Shown here: piece by piece, positions 1-12,872 of the stretch
How the letters are laid out: every line of letters begins with the position of its first letter
Position numbering within the stretch: position 1 is the first letter of the stretch
NCBI GenBank assembly: GCA_022592435.1
Contig: JABYQS010000037.1
Coordinates: forward strand, 186,001-250,000
Source: Cerioporus squamosus
Lineage: Eukaryota > Basidiomycota > Agaricomycetes > Polyporales > Polyporaceae
DNA length: 64,000 nucleotides
Direction of reading: 5' to 3'
The notes under the pieces: model-generated
The model's database searches: none
Told to the model about the DNA's origin: nothing
What the model saw: only the letters and a program-made list of their open reading frames with translations
Position numbers and translations under genes: made by a program

Positions 1-432
1 CTGAGGAAGAAGGGTGCATGGAATGGAACGTCGCACTGAGGGTTCGTCTGTCGTCAATCATCAACGCCAACCGATGTAGCATAGTCATTGTACCATTATA
101 ATACCGTTCTCGCGCCTCCACCGTTATACTTGTGTGCGTGCATGAGTTTTGAAAGCTGCTAGAGAATGATACTATGACAGGGCTCGCGGCATGGACGCGA
201 ATGCAGGAAGCAAACAGCCGATCTAGAGTGCGTTACCGCCGCCCGTAACCGTTCAACAAACCGCGTTTGTCACGTGCACACGCGACGAGACACGCTCACG
301 TGACTGACGCGGACGCGTTGTGTACGCGGTGTGCATGCGTTGATCAACTCCGTGTTGCCCTGGATAAATACCCGTCGCGCCGCCTGTCTCGCGCGTTTTG
401 CCCCCGCTTTCTTTGTCCTTCGCCTGTCCCCC
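1..432. other. upstream region of the homeodomain gene
   Basis: No convincing coding sequence is seen. An ATAAATA element at 364-370 lies about 65 bases before the chosen start codon at 433 and is a plausible core promoter TATA element. Short open frames in this stretch overlap on both strands and lack splice-supported continuations. Confidence 0.4.
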
Positions 433-1859
433 ATGCTGTCCTTCGCTTCTTCCTCACTTTCAAGGACATCGTCGATGTCTAGTGTGGGCTCCGACGACTC
501 CCTAGCCGGATGCGACGCAGCCAGCACTCACTCCGCCGACACCACCAGCGACGGCGCCGTCAAGCGTACCCGCAAACGTTTCTCTAGCGTTCAACTCATC
601 ATGCTCGAGCACCTCTACCGCAAAGCGTCCCATCCAACGCGTGAAGAACGTGAACAGGTTGCAAAGGACGCAGATATGTGAGTACCGCTCTCGCTTCCAT
701 TCTTCACGCGCGTCGGCGGCGTCCGTTCCCTCCCTTTGCCCTTGCTTTTTCCACGCCCCGTCGTACATATACCCTCCAACACGCGTCATACCACGCGAAG
801 TGCACGGTGCTGACGATCACGCACAGCGACATCCGCTCCGTCACGGTCTGGTTCCAGAACAAACGCCAGACAGACCGCCGCATACATCGCCAGCTCTCCG
901 AACCTGTCGTGCAGCTCCCCCCATCGTCCCCGATGCCCCTCCCGCCCTCCTCCCCCTTCTCTGACGCGTCCGGGAACACGATCCACACCGTGCGCGAACG
1001 GGCACGCACGCTCTCCGGCAACTCCTGCGCCTCAGCACTGTCCGCCACATCCTCAACGCGGAAACGCGACAGGGAGCGCGAGGCAGACGCAATCCGGGCA
1101 CTGGCGCGACATGTCCGCCACAAGCCGTCTCGCACCATCTCCCTTGACGACATCGCCGCACGCAAGGAACGCCCCGCCCTCCTCCCGCGCACACCGCCAC
1201 AGCTGCAGTGCATCCCGTCGTCATCCTCCCCTGCACGCCCTCAGACGCCGGACCCTGATCTCAAGGAGGACAAGGACGAGGGCAAGCCTGCGCTGTGGCA
1301 GAACATGCCGTCGTCGCCCGCCGCGCCCGAGCCTGTGGCGCGTTCGGAGCGTGACTTGGTGCGGTACGGGAGCCGGCGGCTCACGCTCGAGTACGCGTGT
1401 GCGAGGGAGATGGTGGGCGGCAAGGAGCGGGAGAAGGTCGATCGTGTGCATGGGGAGAAGGAGCACAGGAGCAAGGACAAGAAGCACCGCAAGGTGCCCG
1501 GGCAGCATGACCATCGGAAGGAGAAGCGGCGTGCGGCGGATCCTCAACCGCGGCAGACGCGAGAGGCGCGCAAGGAGGAAGACGAGGAAGACCTCGACAT
1601 TCCGGTGGCGGATTGGGAGATGCATGGGGACACGGACACAGAAGGGATGCTCTCCGAGGCACCGGTGACGCCCTCAAGCAGCATCGACTTGAGCGAGCTG
1701 TCGATGCACGACCCGGCGAAGACGAGGGTTACGAACGCACCGAAGAAGGTGCACAAGGAGGAGGCCGTAGCGATGCAAGTCGAGCTCGCACGTCCGGCGC
1801 ACGACGAAGACATGATGAATGCCGCATACGTCCTCTTCGACCTCAGTCAACGTCGGTGA
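433..1859 (+). CDS. homeodomain transcription factor
   Basis: Two exons, 433-677 and 827-1859 (intron begins GTGAGT and ends in CACAG), give a 425-residue protein. The homeodomain covers about residues 35-95: a basic arm (KRTRKRF), a helix 1 with LEHLYRK, and recognition helix DIRSVTVWFQNKRQTDRR with the invariant W-F-x-N-x-R. Splicing falls inside the homeodomain, just before helix 3, and restores it exactly. The rest is low-complexity, Ser/Pro-rich then basic/acidic (Lys-His-Arg-rich around residue 220-290, Glu-Asp-rich near 300), as in many fungal regulators. The protein should act in the nucleus as a DNA-binding regulator. A mating-type HD1/HD2 role is unlikely because there is no divergent partner HD gene or mitochondrial intermediate peptidase beside it, but targets are unknown. 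Confidence 0.88.
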
Positions 1860-2067
1860 CTCTGGAGCGTGGAGAGTTGAAGGGAGGACTCTTGGTTGCA
1901 TTTGGTCTGCACGAAGACGACGCAAAACGACCGCACTATCTCACGATTGTTTATGATATTATAGCAATGTACAAAAGCATGTAGAATACATACGCGCATA
2001 AGTATCCCAGTCCTCGCTGCTAATCCCACCGAATCTTGCTTGAATGAAGGGCGAAGGGCGACCTGAC

Positions 2068-3252
2068 CTATGCCCGACCGATTTTGTAAAGCTTGTACCC
2101 GCCTTCGTCCGCTCTCCCAACCCCGCCCTGCTTGGTGAGCTCGTCCACCTGCAAAATTGCGAGTTCCCTGTCCTCGACCTCAGAGGTACGAGGGAACACA
2201 GCTTCCACTGTGTCGCTCATGCCTGCGTGTCGTCCAGTCGGACGCAGCGGGATGATGAGCCAGAATACGCCGTGTGCGTCGCGCGTAAGCAGACGTTCGA
2301 CACATGCCTTGATCCAGCGCGCGTGCTCAGGGTCATAGATCACGTCCGCGGCGAGGATGACATCGAATGGACTCGCCAGTGCGCTTTCGAAGGCAGGGCT
2401 CTGCCAGTCGAGCGGGAGGACGTCGATGGGGCAGGTGGAAGGCGAAGGGAAGTTCGTAGAGACGTTCTTGCGAAGGTTGTCCAGGACAGAGGGATGATAG
2501 TCCGTTGCGACGATCTCCACGGGTGACTCTGCCGACTTCGGGGACGCAAGGAGCTTCGCTGCCGCGATGCTTAACAAGCCCGTCCCCGCACCAAGCTCCA
2601 GTATCCGCAGGGGACGAACGAGGGACAGTTCGAAGGCGTCGGGATCTAAGCACATGCGCTCCGCGAGACGGATAGAGCTTCCCCAGCTTTGCAGACCAAC
2701 AGAGGTGTGGTCATCGCTGAGCAGCGGAGCGTCGTTCAACTCGACGTGCACGGCGGCGCGCGATCCCGCACGAGTGGGGAAGGTGAACGTACGCGTGAGG
2801 GCCTCCTCTTCGTCCTCTCCGGCGAACGTGGCGAGAAGAGAGGCCGCTGCATCCACAAGGGCCGCCCGGGCGTCCGCTTCTTCCTCCGAGGTCTCTGAGT
2901 AGACCCACACGTCGGAGCGCCCGGCGAATCCGGTGAGCCAGCGGATCGCGAACTCGCGCTCGAAGGAGTCCGACCGGAGGACGTCGATGTCAAACGATGT
3001 GTCCTCTTCGTCGCACTCGTCGTCCAAATCATCTTCTCCCTCGGCTGAGGCGTATCCGGAATCGGGAACGGAGGTGTCATGAACGAGGTGCTTCGGGAGT
3101 GCCTTGGGTCTCGGGAGAGTCGAGAGGACCTGCGGGCAATATATGCAGCGCAGGTTGTCGATGGCCTCTGTGATCTGCGCCCGCGAGTATTTCGCCAGAC
3201 GTGCGAGAGGTGGGAGGGAGGATGTGGGAGGGACGGGGTGCCTTGCCGCCAT
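2068..3252 (-). CDS. family 16 (FAM86/EEF2KMT-like) SAM-dependent methyltransferase
   Basis: A single-exon 394-residue protein, convergent with the homeodomain gene. The Rossmann methyltransferase core starts near residue 215 with motif I LELGAGTGLLSIAAA, followed by the acidic motif II region (EIVATDYHP) and motif post-II DVILAADVIYDPEH, a pattern typical of methyltransferase family 16 (lysine protein methyltransferases such as EEF2KMT, METTL21/22 and METTL18). The N-terminal 150 residues resemble the FAM86-type extension, with an acidic loop (DDLDDECDEEDTSFD). The ATG at 3250-3252 is the first in frame. Expected role: transfer of methyl from S-adenosylmethionine to a protein lysine in cytosol or nucleus. 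eEF2 is a reasonable but unproven substrate. Confidence 0.85.
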   Translation of the reverse strand: MAARHPVPPTSSLPPLARLAKYSRAQITEAIDNLRCIYCPQVLSTLPRPKALPKHLVHDTSVPDSGYASAEGEDDLDDECDEEDTSFDIDVLRSDSFEREFAIRWLTGFAGRSDVWVYSETSEEEADARAALVDAAASLLATFAGEDEEEALTRTFTFPTRAGSRAAVHVELNDAPLLSDDHTSVGLQSWGSSIRLAERMCLDPDAFELSLVRPLRILELGAGTGLLSIAAAKLLASPKSAESPVEIVATDYHPSVLDNLRKNVSTNFPSPSTCPIDVLPLDWQSPAFESALASPFDVILAADVIYDPEHARWIKACVERLLTRDAHGVFWLIIPLRPTGRHAGMSDTVEAVFPRTSEVEDRELAILQVDELTKQGGVGRADEGGYKLYKIGRA

Positions 3253-3682
3253 GTCTATCGTCTATGCGCGTCGGATATCGGTTGGTCTATTGCGCCCGTC
3301 TAGAGGTGTAGCTTCTAGGAAATTGGGATCGCTCTTGAAGATTACCCAGTGAAAGAGAAATCGAGAAGCCCGAGGAAAATCTAGGTGAAGTGCTGTCTAT
3401 GGCGGGTATTGTCTATCGTCTATGAGCGGGCGGAGGCGGCAGGTGGGAGCAACCAAGGGTGTGAGGCAGGGACCCTTGGTTGCTAGTGCACAAAAACCGG
3501 CATGGCGAGCAGCGGAGATGGGGGAAGGAGGACAAGTTGTGTAACATCTCAGAAAAAGCGTCTTCACCTCCAGATCATGTCCGGCGATTGCCGGTCCGTA
3601 CCAATCCTCGAGTCCTTGCCATGGTTCTGGAGCTTCGCCCCCTCGCCGTCGTTCACCCTCGAGCTCGCCTTCGATAGTTCAG
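3253..3682. other. divergent intergenic region (methyltransferase / GON7-like)
   Basis: About 430 bases between two divergent genes. A short duplication of the phrase TGTCTAT(GGCGGGTATTG)TCTATCGTCTAT is visible near 3391-3424. No coding sequence, RNA gene or clear TATA element was recognised. Confidence 0.3.
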
Positions 3683-3976
3683 ATGGCACCCATACTCTCT
3701 GTCACATACAGTCTGAATCCGCCTCCCGAAACTCCTACACCAGCAGGCTTGCAGTCAAACCACACCTTGCAGACATCCTTGCCCGATCCGACCTCCGTCG
3801 GACAGAAGAGCTACTATGAAGAGCTCCGGAAAGCGGTGCTGCAGACGAAGGGCGAGCTGGGCGAGTGTCTCACAGCGTGGAGAGATGCAGTAGGGAAGAA
3901 GGAGGATAACAAGGAGGCGGAGGTTCCCAAGAAGAGCGAGGAGGACGAAGACGAAGACGAAGATGCGGAGGCATGA
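3683..3976 (+). CDS. GON7: GON7-like subunit of the EKC/KEOPS complex
   Basis: An intronless 97-residue acidic protein. Residues about 46-68 (YYEELRKAVLQTKGELGECL) resemble the conserved helix of the fungal Gon7 family, which contains a LGQLRTQL...D-FLT pattern, and the C-terminus is an Asp/Glu tail as in Gon7. Gon7 binds Pcc1 in the KEOPS complex, which makes N6-threonylcarbamoyl-adenosine on tRNAs decoding ANN codons. Length fits the family (about 100-125 residues). The family is poorly conserved, so the assignment rests on this helix, size and charge. A profile search against the Gon7 family would settle it. Confidence 0.6.
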   Translation: MAPILSVTYSLNPPPETPTPAGLQSNHTLQTSLPDPTSVGQKSYYEELRKAVLQTKGELGECLTAWRDAVGKKEDNKEAEVPKKSEEDEDEDEDAEA

Positions 3977-4366
3977 TATGACAAGTAAGGCACCTTGTAT
4001 CTCTTCGTTACCCACCATACCGACGCTGTAGTATCAAGCTGATATGGACACAAACATGGCGGTAATGCAGGGCCAGGGCAGCGTCCAGGGCATAGTATCG
4101 GGCTCGCTGTCGCGGGGCGAGGGTCGGTGCTATGGGAGAGCGAAGACTTCATGGAGGCGTCGCCGCACGCGTCCGCGACCTTTGAGGACGAGGAAGGGGT
4201 GCATGACTTACCTCCCATCGCGCCCCGTCAAACCGACACGGAACGTGTCTTGCGCACCCGACATCGCGAGAGAAGAGGGTGGTACTATAATGGTGCATTA
4301 TGTATGCAGGCTGTATGATCTAGCATGTGCCCACCCAGACGACGAGTAGAGAGCAACTTCTCCACT
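3977..4366. other. intergenic region between GON7-like gene and uL2m
   Basis: This convergent intergenic stretch should hold the 3' untranslated regions of both neighbours. Short open frames here overlap one another and show no family motifs. Confidence 0.3.
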
Positions 4367-5652
4367 CTATGAACCTCGCTTCTCCTTGCCCCGAGGGCGC
4401 TCGCGGACGACCAACTTGTTGCTGTTCTTGGGGCCCTTAGGACCAGGCTTACGCGTCCGCACGCCCTTCGCGAGCCAGCCCCAGACGGAGCGCGGCTGCT
4501 TGTTACCCTTCGACTTTCCACGACCTCCTCCGTGAGGGTGATCGCACCTGCAATAGGGAATGAGAAGGTGTCGGATCATACACAACATGCCATGCATACC
4601 TGTTCATGGCCATACCACGGACACGCGGCCTGCGGCCGAGCCAGCGATTCCTGCCAGCCTTGCCCAAGTTACGATTCTTCCAGAGCGGGTTGCTGACTTT
4701 GCCAATCGTCGCAACGCAGTCCTGGAGGACCTTGCGCACTTCGCCGCTCTGCAGGCGTACGTGCGAGTAGCGGCCCGAGTCCTCGTGGACAACCACCTGA
4801 CCGAACGTCCCGGCAGAGCGCACGAGCACGGCACGGCCCTGAGGGTTGAGCGCGACGTTGTGGATGATGGTACCAGGAGGGATGAGACGGAGGGGGACGA
4901 CATTGCCGGGCTTGATGGTAATCGAGCGCAGGACACCAAGCGCAAGCGACGCCGTGGACGCCGTCTGTGACTGCGACGCACCGCTACCATTCGCCGTCTC
5001 CGTTGCCGTCGAAGTCAACCCCCTCACAGACTTCGAGTCGGTGAACCCTGGCACAAGGCCATCCGGGATGCCCTGGCGGAAGCTCTCGACGACGTCCCCA
5101 GCACGGAGGTTGTCGGGGGCGAGGATGTAGCTCCAGACCTTGCCGCCGCACAGGTCCGGGTTGCGATTCTTGACGAGTGCGATGTGGGCAGAGCGACCGG
5201 GGTCGTACTCGATGCGCACGACGTCGCACGGACCTGGCTCAGTACGCATGAAATCGACGATACGTATGCGCTGCTTGTGTCCTCCACCCCGGTGCCGGAT
5301 GGTGATTCGCCCGTGGTTGTTACGTCCACCACGTTTGCGTAGTGCAACGGTGAGTTCGCGAAGGGCCGACCCGGTAGAGGTGCGGGGCGAGGGGCCGCTT
5401 AAGGTGTCGAATACCAGGGGTGACGGGCTTGTACGTTTTGTAGAGGACAGAGGTACGCGCAAGGGCAGCGTTGACCTCCGACGGCGACTGCTGTCCCGTC
5501 GTGGCCTCCGTTGCGTATCGTCGGGCTCCGTTCAGGACATTCGGAAGGACAGCAGATGACGAGGAGGCGAAGGCAGACGAGGACGCGCTGCTGGCGGTGA
5601 CGTTAAGGGAGGAGAATGCGGAACGAAGGAGACATCGTGCGGACGAGAACAT
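4367..5652 (-). CDS. RML2: mitochondrial large-subunit ribosomal protein uL2m, with an apparent one-base frameshift
   Basis: The start at 5652 gives a presequence-like N-terminus ([15 protein letters not shown], Ser/Ala/Arg-rich, then RRYATEA), followed by the uL2 entry motif [20 protein letters not shown]. The hallmark [20 protein letters not shown] is in another frame. Continuity needs skipping one base between about 5358 and 5385, for example one base of the GGG run (plus strand) at 5363-5365; no GT-AG intron fits. Downstream, uL2 signatures continue: [23 protein letters not shown], and [14 protein letters not shown] near the end. One intron (4548-4599) splits MAMN-R from CDHPHGGG, restoring the catalytic-centre loop. 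Product: peptidyl-transferase-centre protein of the mitoribosome. A linker of about 30 residues (SVRGLTS...[14 protein letters not shown]) is an unusual insertion. It shares a 270-base divergent promoter with RVB2. Confidence 0.85.
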
Positions 5653-7645
<1,993 letters not shown>

Positions 7646-9293
7646 GCATGAGTTCGAGGACCGGGAGTCGTGGGTAGTTCTCTGTTGTACTTTTGGTGCG
7701 TCACACGACAGTCGTTACCTTAAACTTCGCCAGCACTGACATGCAATAAGTCATGTTGTATCTGCAGCTTGGTAATGCCATCGTAGCTTTTCTGCTTTGA
7801 ACGTCGGCGTTCTCGGGACTCAAGCTCGTATAGAGATGGTACCTGGTCGGTGCGTATTGCTGCTTATCGTTGCCTATCCAGGCATGACCTCATGGAACAC
7901 ACACTTGATGAGTCGCATTGCAGTGTGCTCTACGTACAGGTCGCGTACTAGGCGTATGTGCTCCACCATACTGAGCGCCACGAATGCATTGTCCTGCTCT
8001 AGAACCACCGAACACAGGACGGTCCGGATATCACCCGCGCCGAGTACTAGTGCGCAGGATCCTCTCCGGGTTTCCATTAAGTTTGTATATGACGGCAAAC
8101 TTCTCTTCTCAGCCTTCGTGGCGTTGCGCCGACTTATTCCTCCATCGTATCTCCGTTGCCGCCGTCGCCATACAGTGTAAGTCTGTTGCTTCCCTTCTAC
8201 TGAATGAAGTCTTGGCCTGATCCATCGCCCCATTGAAGACAGATGCGAATCACCTTTGGTCGTATCAGAACAGGAGTGCACTTTGCGCCCTCTGGATTGT
8301 GTTCGAGGGTGGTGAGCTGCCCAATGTCTCCGGGGCGTTCAGGTCGCCCCGACCGCGTCGGGGACCGAACCGTATCTGAATGGCAGTTAGCGAGGGTACT
8401 TGCCTGCCCGACGACCCTCGTTCCTCACGCGTCTCGACGAACTCCCGCGTCTGAATCGGCGGGAGTTCGTCGACGTGTGTGTGGTCGAGGCAGCGAGCAT
8501 CATCCGCACTGTCCCACATGTGTGATACAGGCGCGGCGGATGGTCCTGGTATGACGAGGCAATCCTGAAGAGGGCTTTTATACCCACAGCCAGGGTGGCC
8601 AAGGCGTCATGCGGTATCGTCGTTCGCGCCTAAACCTAGTCTTTATTGACCTCTCCGTGTGCAGACCGCCGGCTCGAGCCTCCTCCGTTGCACTGGGCAG
8701 CGACCCTACTCGTCAGCTGGCAAGGAAGGTGGAATGTATTGGGCCCAGTCATGAGGTACCACTCCGCGTACCGCAACTGAATGCGCTGTCGACAGTTTCT
8801 CCGAACCAGGCCCATAGCGCAGGGTAAAGCTCGCAACAAACAGCCCTCGCGAATGCCATTCCGAGGGGCAACAGCGAGATCTCTACGAGATTCTCCCAGC
8901 GATATTTCTGGTCGCACCGAGACCACGTCGCCGGTGAGAGTCTGGATGTGCTGCACCGATATGCCTTTCCCAGCTATTTTGCGCTTCTGCGGCATGCGGG
9001 CGACCAGGCTTCGGCCGTTTGGACGTCGCATCTGTATGCGTCGCGCGCTGCACCCTCCGCCGAGCACACTCGAGCACTCCGGAGCAGGTGCAAGGCACCG
9101 GGCCGTCAGGCATGCAATTGCTGTCGGTATAACAGCAGGGGGGGCGAGAGCTCCAGCTCCAGCAACTGCCCAAGTAGGCCCCTGTAGACCCGAACCTCAC
9201 CCTTCGCTTTATCCGAAGTACGACGCTCGCATTCATCATGGTGCGCGCTGCTCTGTCCGCGACGTCGGCCTGTACTCATGTGCCGTCCCATAG
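7646..9293. other. non-coding or decayed region downstream of RVB2
   Basis: No ORF here carries a recognisable motif, and open frames on opposite strands overlap without splice-supported extensions. The only distinct structure is a perfect 15-bp inverted repeat at 8434-8473. The stretch could be an old transposon remnant or regulatory DNA, but I see nothing that decides between these. Confidence 0.3.
8434..8473. repeat. perfect 15-bp inverted repeat with 10-nt loop
   Basis: The left arm 8434-8448 (TCGACGAACTCCCGC) is the exact reverse complement of the right arm 8459-8473, with a ten-base spacer. A transcript from either strand would fold into a stable GC-rich hairpin. It lies in DNA with no convincing gene. 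Confidence 0.85.
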
Positions 9294-10056
9294 ATGTTCG
9301 CAAAGGCCGCTTCGAGCATTGACAAGGACCAACCTCGGCACGCGTCGTTGAGGAGCAAAGTGTCGGCTGCGCTGAAGCCGGTGAATACTGTCTTTTCCTA
9401 TCGCTCGTCGACCCCGCTGCCCCTGCGGGACACCGCTCGTTCTGTGCAATCGTCAATTCAGTGCTGACGTCGTGCCTGTATCTAGAAGCGTCACTCTCAA
9501 TTCCCTGCCATCGCGCCTTCGGGCTTCCAGTCGGAATGCAGCACTCTGGTGAGCACATCGTATCTCTTCTGCATTGCGACGCGTCTGATAGGCCTCGAGG
9601 TGAATTTCGCCGTCGAAGACGTCCTGATCAAGGAAGATGACCAGCTTGACTTCGTCAGTTCGCCCCGCCTCCACTCTGATTCCCCGAGCTGACGCAATTG
9701 CGATGCGGGCAGGAAACCGAAGACTACATGCTCGATGCGGAGAATTCAGCTTGGTCCAATGGCAAATACTCCGTGTCGTCCTACTCCAAGACACAAAAGC
9801 GCGGCCGTGCCTCCCAGCGCGTCCTAGTCGCACTTCCCGAGGTAAGCTTGCTCACTCATTTCCACCGTACCCACACTTCCCTAACAAGTGTGTGCAGACA
9901 GAGGTCTTGGGCGTCGAAAACAGCGCGTGGGTCACTGGCAAGTCCAGTGCTTCCCCCGCGACGACGAAAACACGTTCTCGGTTCTTCTCTTCCAATCGCC
10001 CTGCTCAGGTTATGTCAGGTGTGGAGGTAAGGGCCTTCACCGCATTATTGGCATGA
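9294..10056 (+). pseudogene. possible unrecognised gene or gene remnant with a duplicated ENSAW motif
   Basis: A short frame from 9294 (MFAKAASSIDKDQPRH..., 57 codons) looks protein-like and is too short to stand out on length. Further on, an exon-like stretch near 9595-9690 reads VEDVLIKEDDQLDFVSS, then 9715-9840 contains ENSAWSNGKYSVSSYSKT. A good intron (GTAAGC at about 9841, branch CTAAC, ending GTGCAG at about 9897) leads to ENSAWVTGKSSASPATTK. The pieces cannot all be joined in one frame with GT-AG introns that I can find, so this may be a broken gene, a gene with unusual splicing, or chance. No family was recognised. Confidence 0.25.
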
Positions 10057-10358
10057 TCATCCTCTGACACGATGCTTCAGCCTGAATATCTTGATCCAGA
10101 GGACAGAGCTTGGATGTGATCTGTTTACCGTGGTGATATATATGAGGGACCATGAGCGCACACGTCATTAATTACATTTTGAACATATTCCGGATGTACT
10201 GTAGACGTTTATCGGGTAATGGAGGCAGTCGAAGACTACAGGATGCACTCTCCACCGTCCACGCGAAGTTGCAGACCTCCGAGCTGAACTGATTCTCGGA
10301 ACTCTCTCGACGGATAGCTGAGCGTGCAACCGTAACTATCTATCAGGTTAACACATGG

Positions 10359-11529
10359 TCAACCAAACCTCTGCTTCGCCATTTGCATGAACATATCCAT
10401 GGTCGCCTTATCCTTCGCCCGGAGTGCATCCGCCCGTTCACGAGTGGCGTACATCTTCTCCTCCCTCTTATCCTCAAATTTCTTCCTCGCCATCTCGCGA
10501 CGCGCGAGCCTAACAATGCATCAGCACTCTTGCGCGACTCAAACCTCCGAGAAAAGTACTCACTGCGCTTGGAAGCTGTCACCACCGCCCATAAGCGTCG
10601 TTTCGTCCGCCTCGAGCCCATCGTCACCCTTCTCTCTGAACGCCCGGTTCGCCTCTCGCTGCACCTTCTTCTTCTCCAGCATCCCCGCCCGCCCAAGTTC
10701 CTTCGGTCCGACCATGTCCTCCACCCGCTCCTTCGCCTCCTTCCTCTCACGCTTCCTCTGGTAGTCGCGATCGGCAGCGCGGTACTCTTCCGCAGCTTCT
10801 TGGGCGAGGATCCTATCGGAGGCACTCGGCATGACAGGGCCAATGACGCGTCCACTTGAAGGACCTGGTCTGGAGGGGCCCGAGTCGGAGTGGCGCGAAC
10901 GGTTGTACGTAGCGCTGTCTATTTCTTCACGAACTGCACGCAGAGCGTCGCTGTCTGCGCGAGAGGCCTTTGAGGCGAAGGACCACTTGTAGGCCGTTTG
11001 GCTACTGGCTGATTGCTTGTCTATGCCAGAGTACAGAGATTCTGGGTAGAATAGCGCATGTGAGGTACGTAGGTCCAGATCATCCGAAACATTGGCACAT
11101 ACTCGAGAGCTTGCCTCTATTCCATGCCTGTTACAGTGCGGGAGGGTGCGTTGAGTGGCTGTTACTGAACGCAAACTGCCTTTCATACCTTCACGAACTT
11201 GCGGAAGTACCTACGTCAGAGTTCAGCAATCACCGCGAGCCGTACTCCGTGTACTCACTTTCTCGCCCTGTCACTTGACAACTCATCGAAATACTAGCGT
11301 ACGAAGCGCATATGAGGACAACGCACAAACAAGACCTCTGGGATGTTCGCACCTTCCCCTTCTCTTCCTTCAGCCACACACGGAATTCGTCACTCTTGAG
11401 GAAGTAGTCGGACTCAGATATCTCGGAGACACCGCCTGGTAGTGATATTCTCCTCTCCGGAGAGCGCGAGCGATCACGACTAGGAGAGTCTGACCGTTCA
11501 CGAGAATATGATCGTCGACGTGAGGACAT
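10359..11529 (-). CDS. RS-domain nuclear protein of the NKAPD1/SCI1 type
   Basis: Start at 11529. The N-terminus is Arg/Ser-rich (SSRRRSYSRERSDSPSRDRS). The conserved core is assembled from four small exons: FLKSDEFRVWLKEEKGK, YFDELSSDRARK, YFRKFVK, AWNRGKLS, then KSLYSGIDK. This matches the plant style cell-cycle inhibitor 1 and animal NKAPD1 pattern (FR-WLKEEK-YF-ELS---AR--F--FVKAWN). The rest is charged and helical (EYRAADRDYQRKRERKEAKERVEDM) and ends MARKKFEDKREEKMYATRERAD. All introns are GT-AG and the last (about 50 bases) separates SFQAQ from LARREM. Proteins of this type are nuclear and linked to splicing or cell-cycle control. The function in fungi is not defined. Confidence 0.8.
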
Positions 11530-12019
11530 GAAGATACAAGTTGGGAGGAGCAGACTGAGGCGGACTCAGACGAGGCGATGGTGGTTCAGCGTTATGTAAT
11601 ACGCGCCGGCCCTGGTACTATTACGCGCGGATGGATGAAGTACGACGCCACCTTGCGTTCAAACGATCAACGTTAAACTTCTACAGTATTGTCCCAGGTC
11701 CGATGACGTCCACGCCGCACTGGAACATCGCTGGTCGCGGAAGTACATGCCTCCTCATCTAGTGCGATGGCTACACATGGGTAGTTGTGATATGGTAAGC
11801 AAGGTCGTGCCACAAGACCCTAAAATCGATCTGGAACAGAAGATCGAAGAGCAATTTAGTACATACCTTGGAAGCGCGACATGACAACGCTCGCTGTATT
11901 TCACGCGAGACCTCTGCAGAACGCATACACGTTGCATATGTAGCCATACAAGGGTACAAGGCAGACCCACACGAAAACATTGGAAACATACGGCGATAGA
12001 GGGTGGTGAGCTGACCCGT
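11530..12019. other. intergenic region upstream of the SR-like gene and downstream of RPS9
   Basis: About 490 bases between two minus-strand genes. It should contain the promoter of the SR-like gene and the 3' end of RPS9. No coding sequence was recognised; the open frames here are read-through of RPS9 intron or trailer sequence. Confidence 0.3.
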
Positions 12020-12872
12020 TTACTCCTCGTCCTCCTCCTCGCCACCCTCCTCCTTCTTCGCAGCAGCCGCCAGGCGCTTGCGCTTGACACGGCCGGGGCG
12101 GCCTCCGCCGTATGGTGACGTGAGGGCGAAGTCGATGTGTTTTTGCGAGTCGAGACGAACGACAAACGAAGGGACGTTGACAATCTGCTTGCCAACGCTG
12201 AGAGATTATGCGCGTCAGAGACAAATTCTAAAGTGCGACAGTTGCAAGGCACGTACCGGATGTGCCTCTGGCGGATGAGGACACGAGCGTGGTGGATGGA
12301 CTTGGCCAAGCCGCTCTTGAAGACCTGGGTCTGGAGGCGACGCTCCAAGAAGTCCTCGATCTTCAGGGACAACACGTAATCCAGACGCATGCGGGACTCA
12401 TCGAGCACACCGATGCGAACAAGACGACGGATGAGCGCGTTACCCTCGAAGAGGCGCTTGGGGTCCTTGTCATCGAGCTTGAGCAGCTCACGGGCCGCAC
12501 GACGGATCTTGGACAGGATGAGACCAATGCGCCAGATCTCGCGCTTGTTGCGAAGACCGTACTCGCCCGCAAGCTACAGACCAACAAACCGCATATGCAT
12601 CCTGGAAGGCCTGAGGTAGGAGGAGAAGCGTACCTTCAGCTCGGCATCGAGACGAGCCGACTCGAAGGGGCGACGGGGGACCTTTGCGCTGTAAAGTTAT
12701 CGTCGAAACGACAATGGGGCACGGCTATGATCAGCACGGTGCATCCCTCCACATAGTGGATCTTGAAGAATGAAGAATGCTCACGTCTTGCTGTGGTTCC
12801 GCGGAGCCCTGGGTATCGACAGTCAGTACGACGACGTTCTGCACGACCAGAGCGCAGACAATACCTGGGCAT
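12020..12872 (-). CDS. RPS9: 40S ribosomal protein uS4 (RPS9)
   Basis: Five exons give the universal uS4 eukaryotic protein. A tiny first exon encodes MPR, the second APRNHSKT, then [47 protein letters not shown] and so on through the S4 RNA-binding region ([29 protein letters not shown]). The last exon reads [23 protein letters not shown] and ends with an acidic EEEDEE tail. Every junction is GT-AG and restores the family sequence. Product: small-subunit protein binding 18S rRNA near the mRNA entry and important in early assembly and decoding fidelity. It is divergent from RPL21 with about 250 bases between starts. Confidence 0.97.

Noticed and set aside
433..1859. Mating-type (HD1/HD2) locus
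   Set aside because: A homeodomain gene is present, but there is no divergently transcribed partner homeodomain gene and no mitochondrial intermediate peptidase gene next to it.
5363..5365. Short intron bridging the uL2m frames
   Set aside because: The only GT...AG that would bridge the two blocks is 17 bases long, far below a workable intron size.
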